From positions 1-64,000 of the forward strand of contig CAJTSD010000006.1 in assembly GCA_910578795.1 (NCBI GenBank): a stretch of DNA of 64,000 nt, written 5' to 3'. The notes below the pieces were generated by a model. The model was not told the DNA's origin. It made no database searches and saw only the letters and a program-made list of their open reading frames with translations. This document shows positions 9,118-18,359 of this stretch, piece after piece. Position 1 is the first letter of the stretch, and the number at the start of each line of letters is the position of its first letter. The DNA comes from an uncultured Lachnospiraceae bacterium (GTDB taxonomy: Bacteria; Bacillota; Clostridia; Lachnospirales; Lachnospiraceae). Both the position numbers and the translations under genes were made by a program.

Positions 9118-10311
9118 ATGGATATGTGGTCAAATTCTTTAATGAGCGCAAAGGTAGGAAGCGACTTTTTATATGATATGCTGTTTCACCCTCAATATGA
9201 TGTGCATTATGTTGAAGGACAACAATACGGGGGGGTGGTATTGCCGCTTCTTAAATTGAATAAATTTGATGTGTATGTGTATGGATACGGGTACAATATA
9301 TCATCGCTTTTGCTTTACACTCAACAATATGGAATCAAGGTAAAAGGTGTTATTGATCAGGATTTCGAAAAAACGAAAATCAGGCGGTATGATGGTGTTC
9401 CAATTTTACATGTATCGCAAATTGGTCAGATTCCGAATCTGAGTAATGTGTTTGTCGTTATTGGTGTGCATTACACGGCGGGATTTAATTTACAGGAAAT
9501 TGTTGAGAAGCTTCATGATGCTGGTATAACAAAGTATTGTACAATAAGCGAGAAAGAAAGAGAGATCATTGATACACGGTTTTCTGGCGAAATGAATGAT
9601 TATTTTCAGGCGCACTATTTGGAGCTGAAGAGATTATTTGATAGCATGGAAGATGAAATATCAAAGCGTGTGATGCTGGAATATATCTGGTCACTCACGC
9701 ATGGTGGTTACAGATACAGACTCCCAATGTGTGAGGGAAAAAATAAGTATTTCAGTGGGTTGACAGTAAAAGGTGATACAGAGCCTTTATATATTCATAA
9801 AAAAGACGAAGTATGGCTCAATTGTGGAGCAAATATAGGAGATACCATATTTCAATACCTTGCCAATGGATTTGACTCGGATACAATTTTCGCTGTGGAG
9901 GCGGATGAAGTATGCTTCGGAAAACTTAGCGGAAATTTGGACAGATTGCCATATACATATCGGGAAAAGGTGGTTCCAGTTAAATGCTATATTGATGCCA
10001 ATGTTGACTTTGAAAAAATCTTTTTGGGAAAGAGGATCAGCCTGATAAATGCGGACATCGAAGGGAATGAGCTGGAGCTGTTAAAAGCGCTTAAAAAGAT
10101 TATTGTTCGTGATCGCCCCGTGCTGGCGATATGCGCATATCATAAGCGCAGCGATTTAATTGAATTGCCTGAATATTTGAATGGTATTGTTAAAGATTAT
10201 TCATTTGTGATGCGGAAGTATGCAGGATACACGGCAGCATCTTGTGAATGCTGTGAACTGGTTTTGTATGCGATACCGTTTGAGCGTAAAATACGTGAGT
10301 TTGAAAAATAG
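9118..10311 (+). CDS. FkbM-family methyltransferase with N-terminal Rossmann-like module
   Basis: 397 residues. After an N-terminal stretch of about 50 residues comes the Rossmann-like module, with VYGYGYN at 54-60 and VIDQD at 78-82. The C-terminal half is a SAM-dependent FkbM methyltransferase: motif I LNCGANIGDT at 234-243, the acidic residue at the end of strand 2 in AVEAD (259-263), and the family hallmark ADIEGNELELL. FkbM enzymes O-methylate sugars or polyketides, so this one probably methylates a residue of the surface glycan. A G7 run at 9229-9235 lies early in the gene. The upstream ribosome site is GAGAGGAAA at about 9101-9109. Confidence 0.87.
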   Translation: MDMWSNSLMSAKVGSDFLYDMLFHPQYDVHYVEGQQYGGVVLPLLKLNKFDVYVYGYGYNISSLLLYTQQYGIKVKGVIDQDFEKTKIRRYDGVPILHVSQIGQIPNLSNVFVVIGVHYTAGFNLQEIVEKLHDAGITKYCTISEKEREIIDTRFSGEMNDYFQAHYLELKRLFDSMEDEISKRVMLEYIWSLTHGGYRYRLPMCEGKNKYFSGLTVKGDTEPLYIHKKDEVWLNCGANIGDTIFQYLANGFDSDTIFAVEADEVCFGKLSGNLDRLPYTYREKVVPVKCYIDANVDFEKIFLGKRISLINADIEGNELELLKALKKIIVRDRPVLAICAYHKRSDLIELPEYLNGIVKDYSFVMRKYAGYTAASCECCELVLYAIPFERKIREFEK

Positions 10312-10378
10312 AGTTTTTTATGCAGCAAGACTTATATGATTTGACTGGTATAAGATATAGTGACTGGGAATTTATACA

Positions 10379-10386
10379 GGGGGGTT
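10379..10386 (+). promoter_or_regulatory. G6-containing ribosome binding site
   Basis: A run of six G at 10379-10384, followed by TT, forms the ribosome site that decides the ATG at 10393. Because it is a homopolymer, length changes would alter both its strength and its spacing to the start. Confidence 0.4.
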
Positions 10387-10392
10387 AAAGAA

Positions 10393-11493
10393 ATGGATAA
10401 GGTAATTGTATTTGGAATGGGAAAATTTTTTGCGGAGTTTGCAGAAAAATTGTTTCAACAGTATGAGGTTGTGGCGATTTTGGACAATCGGCTGGATGTT
10501 GGAAAAAAGGAGGAATACAGCTATCAAGGACAGACTATAACTGTATATCATCCTTCTCAGATCGGGAAGCTGGAGCATTATCCTGTGATTATTATGATTA
10601 AGGATTTTTGGGATGTGTACAGACAGCTTTTGGAGTTGCAAGTGGAGGACAAGCGGATTTTGTTTGGACGCACAATGTTCTCAAATGACCAAAAGGAAAA
10701 ATCAATCTTTGCGGAGGGCAGCCGTTTGATGAGTCAGGAAGGAAAGCTTTATTTTGTGGACGGTGAAGAAGAACAAGCCATAAATTCCAAAGCAGAAAGT
10801 CGTTTATTTATGCACGAATATCTTCGCAGAAGATGCAAAAAGCAGAATCCGCTTATAGAAGCGATTGCGAATATGCCTCTTACTCCGTTTAGCAGAAGAT
10901 GGGGGGCGGAGCGGGGAAAGCCAATTGATCGGTATTATATAGAGGAATTCCTTGAGAAACATAAGGATATGATTTGTGGAAAAGTCATGGAAATTTCGGA
11001 TAATGCCTATACCAAGAGATATGGGGGAGATAATGTTGATGAATCTATGGTTTTGCATGTTGATGGCTGGGGAAAAAATACAATCAAGGGGAATTTAGAA
11101 ACAGGAGAAGGAATTTATGATAACTGGATTGATACGCTGATTTTCACGCAGACCTTAATGTTTATTTATGATACTGGAAAAACGGTTCAGAATATATACA
11201 GGATGCTCAAACCGGGCGGAACTGTTTTGGCAACGGTTGCGGGAATATCCCAGATATCCCGTTATGAAGCAGATAACTGGGGCGATTTTTACAGTTTTCA
11301 TGTGGATGCGGTAAAAAGAATTTTTGGTGAAATATTTGGTGTGGAGAATATTCAGGTGGAATGTTTCGGCAATGTGAAAACGGCAATATCCCTTCTTTAC
11401 GGACTTTGCTGTGAGGACTTGAAAGAGGAAGACTTTGCTTATCGGGATGCGGATTATCCGGTCATTATAGGCATTGCCGCTCATAAGCGGTAG
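10393..11493 (+). CDS. SAM-methyltransferase-like protein with N-terminal Rossmann-like module
   Basis: 366 residues. The module occupies residues 1-95: VFGMGK at 6-11 and ILDNR at 29-33. The C-terminal half resembles class I methyltransferases of the Methyltransf_11 kind, with MEISDN as a degenerate motif I, a downstream helix and the strand YRMLKPGGTVLATVAG. The glycine-rich SAM loop is not canonical, so catalytic activity is uncertain. I chose ATG 10393 because the protein then begins at the first strand of the module and has a G-rich ribosome site directly upstream; a frame extension to 10360 lacks one. It sits between FkbM and GT32 genes, which suggests sugar modification. Confidence 0.75.
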   Translation: MDKVIVFGMGKFFAEFAEKLFQQYEVVAILDNRLDVGKKEEYSYQGQTITVYHPSQIGKLEHYPVIIMIKDFWDVYRQLLELQVEDKRILFGRTMFSNDQKEKSIFAEGSRLMSQEGKLYFVDGEEEQAINSKAESRLFMHEYLRRRCKKQNPLIEAIANMPLTPFSRRWGAERGKPIDRYYIEEFLEKHKDMICGKVMEISDNAYTKRYGGDNVDESMVLHVDGWGKNTIKGNLETGEGIYDNWIDTLIFTQTLMFIYDTGKTVQNIYRMLKPGGTVLATVAGISQISRYEADNWGDFYSFHVDAVKRIFGEIFGVENIQVECFGNVKTAISLLYGLCCEDLKEEDFAYRDADYPVIIGIAAHKR

Positions 11494-11517
11494 GAAAGAT
11501 AAGAGGACACGGAGCAT

Positions 11518-12642
11518 ATGCAATATAGAATATTTGCACCGCAAGATTTGCGGGACAATTTTAAGGGGAATTTGTATTGTTTTGGCGCGGGCAAGGTTTT
11601 TGACACTTTTTTTGCCGGGGATGTGGGACAGGGCTTGGCAAGGCATGTAAAAGCTGTTGCGGATAATCATGCAGATGGGCTGGATACATCTGTTAAGACA
11701 CTAGGCGACAGAGTAATACCAATCATATCATTTGACCGTTTGCTAAATGATATAAAAGAAGAGGATATTATTTTAATTACGACTGTTTCATATAGAGAAA
11801 TCATTGTTCAGCTGGAAGCCATAGAAAAATTAAAGAATATAAAATACTGTGTTTATTTTGCAGTGGAGATAGAATTTCATGATAAGAATGGAGCGAATCT
11901 GCCTGTTCCAAATTCCTTGGCACGATATGAACAAATCCAGATTCCTAAGTTGATCCATTACTGTTGGTTCGGAAAAGGGGAGATTCCCTACAAGTGCCGC
12001 AAATGGATGGAGAGTTGGGAAAAATATTGTCCGGATTATGAAATCATACAATGGAGTGAGGATAATTACGATGTACATAAGAGCAGGTACATGAGCCAGG
12101 CATACAATACGGGGCAGTGGGCGTTTGTATCTGATTACGCGCGCATAGACATCATAAATGAGTATGGCGGGGTTTATTTGGACACAGATGTAGAATTGAT
12201 TAGGAATCTTGATGAACTTCTCCAGAATGATGCTTTTTGTGGATTTGAAAATTGTAAACTGGTTGCTTATGGATTGGGGTTTGGTTCTAAGAAACAGAAT
12301 GCTATTTTGGCTGAGATTAAGGAGTATTATGACAGCCGTAGTTTTCAGCAGGAGGATGGAAGCATGGACAAAAGGTGCTGTCCATATATTCAGACGGAAA
12401 TCATGGAAAAACATGGCTTGAAGGGGAACGGCGAATTTCAGATTATAGATGGTATGACAGTTTTGCCTCCCCGGGTACTGTGCGGTATGAGTTCACACAG
12501 TTTTCGGACACTGCGGGATCTAAGTTGTACATATGCGATACACCATTATACGGCCACATGGCTTACAGAAAAATGGAGGAAAAGACAACAGGATTTGAAA
12601 GAGTGGATGAAAGACAATGATGATTATGTTTATCTTGATTAA
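11518..12642 (+). CDS. GT32-family glycosyltransferase with N-terminal Rossmann-like module (second copy)
   Basis: 374 residues with the same plan as the protein at 7883. The module has CFGAGK at 21-26 and VADNH at 47-51. The GT32 catalytic domain has IHYCWF at 146-151, FVSDYARID, and DTD at 222-224. Large stretches of the catalytic domain are near identical in pattern between the two paralogs (RKWMESWEKYCPDYEI here), while the modules have diverged far more. Two GT32 enzymes in one cluster suggest two different linkages or acceptors in the same polymer. The end of the gene is 20 bases from the next start, so the operon is tight. Confidence 0.88.
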   Translation: MQYRIFAPQDLRDNFKGNLYCFGAGKVFDTFFAGDVGQGLARHVKAVADNHADGLDTSVKTLGDRVIPIISFDRLLNDIKEEDIILITTVSYREIIVQLEAIEKLKNIKYCVYFAVEIEFHDKNGANLPVPNSLARYEQIQIPKLIHYCWFGKGEIPYKCRKWMESWEKYCPDYEIIQWSEDNYDVHKSRYMSQAYNTGQWAFVSDYARIDIINEYGGVYLDTDVELIRNLDELLQNDAFCGFENCKLVAYGLGFGSKKQNAILAEIKEYYDSRSFQQEDGSMDKRCCPYIQTEIMEKHGLKGNGEFQIIDGMTVLPPRVLCGMSSHSFRTLRDLSCTYAIHHYTATWLTEKWRKRQQDLKEWMKDNDDYVYLD

Positions 12643-12662
12643 AGCTTAGGAGGAAAAGGAAT

Positions 12663-14210
12663 ATGAAACTATTGATATGGGGAACAGGAAAATTGGCGGC
12701 GCGCTATATAGAGCTTAACTATTTTGCCGGACATGAAATAATAGCGTTTGTGGATTCGTATAAAAAGGATATACTTTTTGAGGGGTATCAGGTATACAGC
12801 CCAGAAGATATTCGCGCGTTAGTGTATGATTATCTGCTTATATGTGTAACGAAAGAAAACGATATCATACTGAAGAAATGTGTAGCGGAAGGGGTGGACT
12901 TAAAAAAAGTATTTTTTGCTGTGACAAATTTAGAGCTAAAAGATGTTAATCAAAACTACGTTGAACAATTGCCTGGGTTGGACACCCTTTCAGATACCTT
13001 CCCTGCGCTTTGTAACAGTATAAAAAGATACAGGAATGACAGACTGTATTATAAGAATATAAATATCCTGTGCGGGGAAGCGAAGGACGACGCCTTGATT
13101 CAAAATTTGGGAGAAAACCATGTCGTGGCATGGATTCCGGTAGAATTATTGTTTTCAGAACGTCAGGAAGACAATCACTTGCCGATGTATACAGAAAAAT
13201 GGAAACGACAAAACAGGGTATGGGAGAATCATCCGATTATTTCATTTGAACCTTATAGAAACCTTTTTCAGTTTTTTTTAAGCGGTACAGAGTATCCGGA
13301 TAAGTACTGTAAATGGTTTCAATATCTGTTTACCTCAAGAGGTTTAACTTCTGGATATACAGACGAGAAGCTTATAGAGAAGCGGTACCGTGAATTTATG
13401 AATATGCAGAGGGAGCTGAATCAGGGAATGACCTTTTTTATTGAGCGTCCTGCAATTGCAAAGTGGAATCCAAAAGGATATTTTAATTTGGTGGACGGAC
13501 ATCACAGGACCTCTTTTCTGTATTATTCGGGTCTGACTAGGATGCCAGTTCAGGTAAGCAAAAAGGATTATGAGCTGTGGCGTAACAAAGAAACTGCGAT
13601 GGAGGTTCGACAGTTTATTTTAGAACAAAGAAGAGAGGAGTTCTATCAGCCGATTTTAAATCCATATTTCTTTAAACTACATACATACAGGGAAGGATTT
13701 ACCAAGAGCAGATTGCATCATTTGCTAGAGCATTTTAATGCAACACGGTTTGCTGGTAAAAAAGTGGTGGATATAGGGGCATGTTTGGGTTACATGGGAC
13801 AGGCGTTTTGCAGAATGGGTGCGGACGTCACATTGATAGAGCATGATCCATTCCATTATGAGCTGACTCGGAAGATAAATGAGCTTTTATATACGAATTG
13901 CAGAATTGTTACGCAGAAATTTGAGGAATATGAGGAGAATGTCGAGTATGACATCGCTATCATGCTGACAGTATTTTACCCTTATCTCATAGATGAAACG
14001 ATTAGGGGTAAATTTATGGATAATCTGAACAAAAATGTTAGCCAGATGATTATTTGGGAGTCGGGAGATGAGGCGGAAACAGAAAAAGAATATATTATAC
14101 AGAATACAAAGTTTCACCAATACAGGCATTTGTGTTATACCTACGCCACGGGTAAGTTCAGGGAACTGGGACTTTTTATGACAGATGATTCGGAGTATTT
14201 GACATGTTGA
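12663..14210 (+). CDS. Three-part protein: Rossmann-like module, DGHHR domain, SAM methyltransferase
   Basis: 515 residues. Residues 1-90 are the recurrent module, with IWGTGK at 5-10 and FVDSY at 29-33. A middle region of about 160-310 contains VDGHHRTS at 277-284. This resembles the DGHHR/DGxHR signature of ParB/sulfiredoxin-like folds, which bind nucleotides and can phosphorylate. The C-terminus is a class I SAM methyltransferase with VVDIGACLG at 368-376 and E393 after strand 2. The combination is unusual and I do not know a named enzyme with it. A ribosome site AGGAGG lies just upstream of ATG 12663. Its last seven bases overlap the next gene, which implies translational coupling. Confidence 0.75.
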   Translation: MKLLIWGTGKLAARYIELNYFAGHEIIAFVDSYKKDILFEGYQVYSPEDIRALVYDYLLICVTKENDIILKKCVAEGVDLKKVFFAVTNLELKDVNQNYVEQLPGLDTLSDTFPALCNSIKRYRNDRLYYKNINILCGEAKDDALIQNLGENHVVAWIPVELLFSERQEDNHLPMYTEKWKRQNRVWENHPIISFEPYRNLFQFFLSGTEYPDKYCKWFQYLFTSRGLTSGYTDEKLIEKRYREFMNMQRELNQGMTFFIERPAIAKWNPKGYFNLVDGHHRTSFLYYSGLTRMPVQVSKKDYELWRNKETAMEVRQFILEQRREEFYQPILNPYFFKLHTYREGFTKSRLHHLLEHFNATRFAGKKVVDIGACLGYMGQAFCRMGADVTLIEHDPFHYELTRKINELLYTNCRIVTQKFEEYEENVEYDIAIMLTVFYPYLIDETIRGKFMDNLNKNVSQMIIWESGDEAETEKEYIIQNTKFHQYRHLCYTYATGKFRELGLFMTDDSEYLTC

Positions 14211-15595
14211 CAGATATAATTATTTTTGGCGCAGGAAAGCAGGCAGAGTATTTGTATGAGGTTGCGTCTTTCATGGGATATCAGGTAGTGGTGTTTGCTG
14301 ATAACGATGAGGGGAAATGGGGAAAAAAAATTAAGGGAGTAGAAGTGGTTTCCCCTGAAAAACTGAAAGACTATAGCTGTAAAATTGTTGTTCCTGACCG
14401 TTTTTTGGATGAGATTTCTTCACAACTAAGATCACTGGATTACTCTGGCACAGTGGTCAGAAAATCGGAGTTGTTTGCCGGAATCCTGACACATGAATAT
14501 AATAGAGAACAGTTTCCCAAGCCGGACTTTGACAAATATTGGACTTATATGATTGATTCCTATTTTCGGCAGTCGGACTGGGGAGGGGCGGAAAGCTGGA
14601 GCTGTTTTGTCAATAATGCCCTGATAAAGAAAAACTGTAAGACATTTTTTATGTGTGGAAATAATGACAGGTTTGACAATGTGGTTCCAAGTTGTGTTCA
14701 TTATCGCGAGGATAATCAGTTTGAAGTGATGAAAAAGATGATAGATGACATCATTGGGAATCTGCCCTGTGTAATTTTTTCCATTGCTTCCGTTGCGCTT
14801 CAGGCGGCACTGATTGTGAAAAAGCTTTATCCTGAGCAGATAAAAGTAGTGATGGTAATCCATTCGGATACAGAGCGCATCTATAGAAATGTATCGAATC
14901 TGATTGAAGGAATTGATAAGGTGATATGCATCAGCAAAAAGATTGAGGAAACATGCATCAGGTCTTACGGGATTCCAAAAGATAAGCTCTTGTACCATGT
15001 GAATCCCGTGCTGTTTGAGGAAAAACAGCCGAGACAAGAGAACATATGTGGGAGGCTGCGTGTAGGGTTTGCCGCGCGTCTGACCCAACTGGCTAAAAGA
15101 ACGCAGTTATTGCCCCAAGTGATGGATGAATGCTTTAAGAGAGGGTTGGATGTGGAATTTCACATTGCAGGAGAAGGAGAATGCTTTGACTTGCTGCGGA
15201 CCTATGTGGAAGAAAATCACTTAGAGGAGAAGGTTTGGCTGGAAGGCTGGATTCCGCCGATGGGCATGGCTGACTTTTGGCGGCGTCAGGATATATATCT
15301 GAATATATCTGATTTTGAGGGCATGAGCCTTACCATGCTGGAGGCTATGGCATACGGTGCATTTCCGGTGGCTACGGATGTGAGCGGAGTAAGAGATGTC
15401 ATAGACGAAGGTAAAAACGGGATGATTATACCGGTTGAAAAATGGCTGGAATGTGTGGATAAAATTGCTGTGCTTGATGCGGACAGAGAGCTGCTAAATC
15501 AGGGAAGCCGCTATAATATGGACAGCATAAGGGAAAAGTGTGATGCAACCCGATATGTGGATTGGTTGATTGACACTTTTCGGATGGAGGAATAA
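14204..15595 (+). CDS. Family 4 glycosyltransferase with N-terminal Rossmann-like module
   Basis: 463 residues. The module is one of the clearest copies: IFGAGKQAE at 7-15, FADND at 31-35, KWGKKIKGVEVVSPEKL at 38-54. A GT4 domain follows. Its C-terminal half has VGFAARLTQLAKR, the FHIAGEGE strand, and FEGMSLTMLEAMAYGAFP with the two glutamates of the E-x7-E site. It should add a sugar from an NDP donor. The start codon lies in the ATGTTGA overlap with the preceding methyltransferase, so the two are translationally coupled. Six bases separate the stop from the next start. Confidence 0.88.
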   Translation: MLTDIIIFGAGKQAEYLYEVASFMGYQVVVFADNDEGKWGKKIKGVEVVSPEKLKDYSCKIVVPDRFLDEISSQLRSLDYSGTVVRKSELFAGILTHEYNREQFPKPDFDKYWTYMIDSYFRQSDWGGAESWSCFVNNALIKKNCKTFFMCGNNDRFDNVVPSCVHYREDNQFEVMKKMIDDIIGNLPCVIFSIASVALQAALIVKKLYPEQIKVVMVIHSDTERIYRNVSNLIEGIDKVICISKKIEETCIRSYGIPKDKLLYHVNPVLFEEKQPRQENICGRLRVGFAARLTQLAKRTQLLPQVMDECFKRGLDVEFHIAGEGECFDLLRTYVEENHLEEKVWLEGWIPPMGMADFWRRQDIYLNISDFEGMSLTMLEAMAYGAFPVATDVSGVRDVIDEGKNGMIIPVEKWLECVDKIAVLDADRELLNQGSRYNMDSIREKCDATRYVDWLIDTFRMEE

Positions 15596-15600
15596 ATAAG

Positions 15601-16500
15601 ATGAACAAAAGGGTATGTGTTATTTTTTATCACAGAGTGAATGAATTGCTTTTTGACCAGCATCATCTGTGTGTATCACCAGTGAATTTTGAACAGCATA
15701 TGAGGTATCTGAAGAAAAATTATAATATCCTGCGCTTTGAGGAAGATTGGCAGGATACTGACAGGGACAGCGTTGTAGTGACTTTTGATGACGGTTATCT
15801 TGACAATTATGAAAATGCCATTCCTATTTTAAATGAACTGGAAATACCGGCAACGATTTTTGTCAGTTCCTCCTGCTTAAAGGGGAATATGGAATTTTGG
15901 TGGGACGAGCTGGAAACAATATTGCTTTTGGATGATATTCCGGAAGTTTTTTGCCTTAACGACAAAGAGTATGGGTGCAGGTGGGGGACAAAGACCCTAG
16001 GGGAACGTATGAACTGTTATAAGGCAATGCGTCGGATGATGATGAATCTGACAAATTACGAGAAGCGCTGTGATTGGATGAACCAGTTGTGGGAGTGGAG
16101 CGGTTATACCCGGCATACCCGCATGCAGAATCAAACAATCACGGAAACGATTTGCAAAGATATATCAGATATGAAAAACATAACCATAGGCTGTCATACG
16201 GTGTCACATCCGGCACTGGGGAGTTTGGGATGGGATGATCAGATGTGGGAGATTAAGGAATCCAAGAAGTATCTTGAGAAGCTGACAGGGAAGAAAGTAG
16301 AAACGCTATCTTATCCGCTTGGTTCATACAATGAGGATACATTCAGGGTATGCAGCGAGGCTGGAATTAAGAAAGCAGGAACGATAGTACGCAAGTTATG
16401 GGATCCGAATAGTTCTCCATATGAAATACCAAGATTTTGCATACAGAACTGGAATTTTTGGCAGTTTAAGGAAGAACTGGAAAAGACATTTCAGATGTAG
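15601..16500 (+). CDS. Polysaccharide deacetylase (NodB-like)
   Basis: 299 residues of carbohydrate esterase family 4. Motif 1, TFDDGY at 61-66, supplies the catalytic base and a metal-binding aspartate, and motif 2, HTVSHP at 199-204, supplies the two metal-binding histidines. Further on, TLSYPLGSYN corresponds to motif 3. The family removes N- or O-acetyl groups from amino sugars. There is no signal peptide or membrane anchor, so it probably acts on a cytoplasmic lipid-linked intermediate rather than on finished wall polymer. It is one of the cluster proteins without the Rossmann-like module. Confidence 0.9.
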   Translation: MNKRVCVIFYHRVNELLFDQHHLCVSPVNFEQHMRYLKKNYNILRFEEDWQDTDRDSVVVTFDDGYLDNYENAIPILNELEIPATIFVSSSCLKGNMEFWWDELETILLLDDIPEVFCLNDKEYGCRWGTKTLGERMNCYKAMRRMMMNLTNYEKRCDWMNQLWEWSGYTRHTRMQNQTITETICKDISDMKNITIGCHTVSHPALGSLGWDDQMWEIKESKKYLEKLTGKKVETLSYPLGSYNEDTFRVCSEAGIKKAGTIVRKLWDPNSSPYEIPRFCIQNWNFWQFKEELEKTFQM

Positions 16501-16511
16501 GGGGAGAAGAA

Positions 16512-16832
16512 ATGATATATTGTGGAAATATCGTTTATGACGAAGAACTGAAAAATAAGTCAAATCAATTTTCAATTTATGGAGCAAGGGGAGCAGGTAA
16601 AAGGATTTATGAGTATATGGAGCTGAATGGTCTGGCAGGACAGGTGGAGTGTTTTTGCGACAGGGATCAGGAACTGCAAGGTCAGACATATAAAGGACTT
16701 CCCATCATTAAGCCTGAAGAAATCGTTCAGAATCAGGAAATACATGTTCTTATAGGAGGCGCAGCCGCTTATGAAAAACTAAAGTATTTGCAAGAACATC
16801 ATATCAATAAGGTACATATCCTTGAATTTTGA
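16512..16832 (+). CDS. Stand-alone Rossmann-like module protein
   Basis: 106 residues that consist of nothing but the module otherwise fused to the enzymes of this cluster. It has SIYGARGAGK at 21-30, the strand end CFCDRD at 47-52, the GLPIIKPEE strand at 62-70 and a last strand ending HILEF. The start follows GGGGGAGAAG at 16500-16509. It lies 11 bases after the deacetylase and 22 bases before a gene that begins with another copy, so it is expressed with them. No catalytic residues are evident. It could be a docking partner or ligand sensor, or a relic of a lost fusion. I treat it as a real gene because its frame, spacing and fold pattern are intact. Confidence 0.8.
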   Translation: MIYCGNIVYDEELKNKSNQFSIYGARGAGKRIYEYMELNGLAGQVECFCDRDQELQGQTYKGLPIIKPEEIVQNQEIHVLIGGAAAYEKLKYLQEHHINKVHILEF

Positions 16833-16854
16833 TAAATGTTGAGGGGAAACAGGT

Positions 16855-18318
16855 ATGGAGAGCACTGTGGCAGATATGTTTAAAATCGTAGAAAACTGCA
16901 TGGAATGCGTTATTTACGGAGCCGGAAATTATGGCAGAAGATTGTATCACCTGTTGACTGTGGTGAAACTTGCCCATAAGGTAAAATGTTTTGCCGTCAG
17001 CCAATGCATGGAAGAACAGCGCAGTAATACAGGAGTAAGCATAATTTCATTTGAGGATGTGGAAAAAAGATATCCGAATGCAGCAATCCTTGTGGCAGTG
17101 AAAGAAGGAAGGGAACTGTACAGGAAGGTGAAAAGAGTGCATGAGGGTGAGGTTTTCTTAGTAAAAGGAGAAAACCTTTCTTTTTCTAATGCGCTGATGG
17201 ACAAGCTGTGGGAAAGCCCTGTGGAAGAAAGAAAAATACTGTTTATGAGCAATTCAGGGAAAGGATATATGTGCAATGGAAAATATATTACAGAGGAATT
17301 GCTGCGGCAAAAGCAGGATGTTGACATTGTATGGGCTGTCAATGATATGGAGTGCAAAGTACCGGACAAAGTTCGCAAGGTAAAAAAAGACTCCTATGAG
17401 TATTATTACGAGGTGGCAACATCCAGAATATGGGTTGATAACGAAAGAAAAGATATCCAGATTAGAAAGAGAGAGGGACAATATTATATCCAGACGTGGC
17501 ATGGTTCTGGCCCTTTGAAAAAAGTGGAAAAGGACGTGGAAGATGTACTGTCTCCGGAATACATAAGCATTGCAAAGCATGATGGGGATATGATAGACCT
17601 TTTTCTGTCTTCCACATCGGCGAATAGCTATATGTATAAAAATTCATTTTATAGCAACGCGGAAATACTGGAGTGTGGGAGCCCAAGAAATGATGTGATG
17701 TTTCAGAACGCTTTGGTTGATAGAAACAGGGTTTTGAATTCTTTAGGCATAGAGAACAAGAATGTCAAAATTATCTTATATGCACCGACTTTTAGACGCA
17801 CTAGAGAGGAATCAGCACAGATTTACGATTTGGATGCGCAGAGGGTTATTGGCGAACTGAACAAGAAATTTCAGGGTGAGTTTATCATGCTGATTCGGTT
17901 TCATTGTTGGGATGTTTCTGACTTTGAGAGAATTCAGAAGCTATATGCCGGATGCATTAATACGACGCAATATAATGATACGCAGGAGCTTCTGGCGGTT
18001 TCGGATGTTCTTATCACAGATTATTCTTCCATACTGTGGGATTTCTCCCTCAAGAAAGCTCCGATTTTTCTTTACCAAAATGATGCGCAGGAATATATGG
18101 ACAGCAGGGGATTTTATTGTCATCCCGATGAATGGCCGTACCCGAGAGCTTTTGATATGAATGGATTGTGTAAAATTATTTCAGAATTTAATCAGGCGGA
18201 ATATGAGAAAAAGGTAGATGCTTTTTTAAAGAGATGGAGTTGCTTTGATGATGGATTTGCATCAAAAAGAGCGGTTGCACGAATTATGGATGTAATAAAT
18301 TTTCCGCAGAACTATTAG
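16855..18318 (+). CDS. CDP-glycerol glycerophosphotransferase-like protein with N-terminal Rossmann-like module
   Basis: 487 residues. Residues 17-105 are the module, with IYGAGNYG at 20-27; the usual acidic strand end is replaced by FAVSQ at 46-50. The remainder is a Glyphos_transf (TagB/TagF) domain: QTWHGSGP at 213-220 with the catalytic-type histidine, GSPRND at 275-280, YAPTFRR, and TDYSSILWD at 388-396. Such enzymes transfer glycerol-phosphate or ribitol-phosphate from the CDP form to a lipid-linked primer or a polymer. With TagD-like, IspD-like and LicD genes nearby, it points to a teichoic-acid-like phospho-polymer. No membrane segment is seen. Confidence 0.88.
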   Translation: MESTVADMFKIVENCMECVIYGAGNYGRRLYHLLTVVKLAHKVKCFAVSQCMEEQRSNTGVSIISFEDVEKRYPNAAILVAVKEGRELYRKVKRVHEGEVFLVKGENLSFSNALMDKLWESPVEERKILFMSNSGKGYMCNGKYITEELLRQKQDVDIVWAVNDMECKVPDKVRKVKKDSYEYYYEVATSRIWVDNERKDIQIRKREGQYYIQTWHGSGPLKKVEKDVEDVLSPEYISIAKHDGDMIDLFLSSTSANSYMYKNSFYSNAEILECGSPRNDVMFQNALVDRNRVLNSLGIENKNVKIILYAPTFRRTREESAQIYDLDAQRVIGELNKKFQGEFIMLIRFHCWDVSDFERIQKLYAGCINTTQYNDTQELLAVSDVLITDYSSILWDFSLKKAPIFLYQNDAQEYMDSRGFYCHPDEWPYPRAFDMNGLCKIISEFNQAEYEKKVDAFLKRWSCFDDGFASKRAVARIMDVINFPQNY

Positions 18319-18359
18319 AACGAGGGCAAGTAAGATGAAATGAGATTGTAGGAGTTTAT

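Noticed and set aside
10341..10369. TTGACT at 10341 as a promoter inside the glycan cluster
   Set aside because: The position 17 bases downstream reads CTGGGA, and no other spacing gives a convincing -10.
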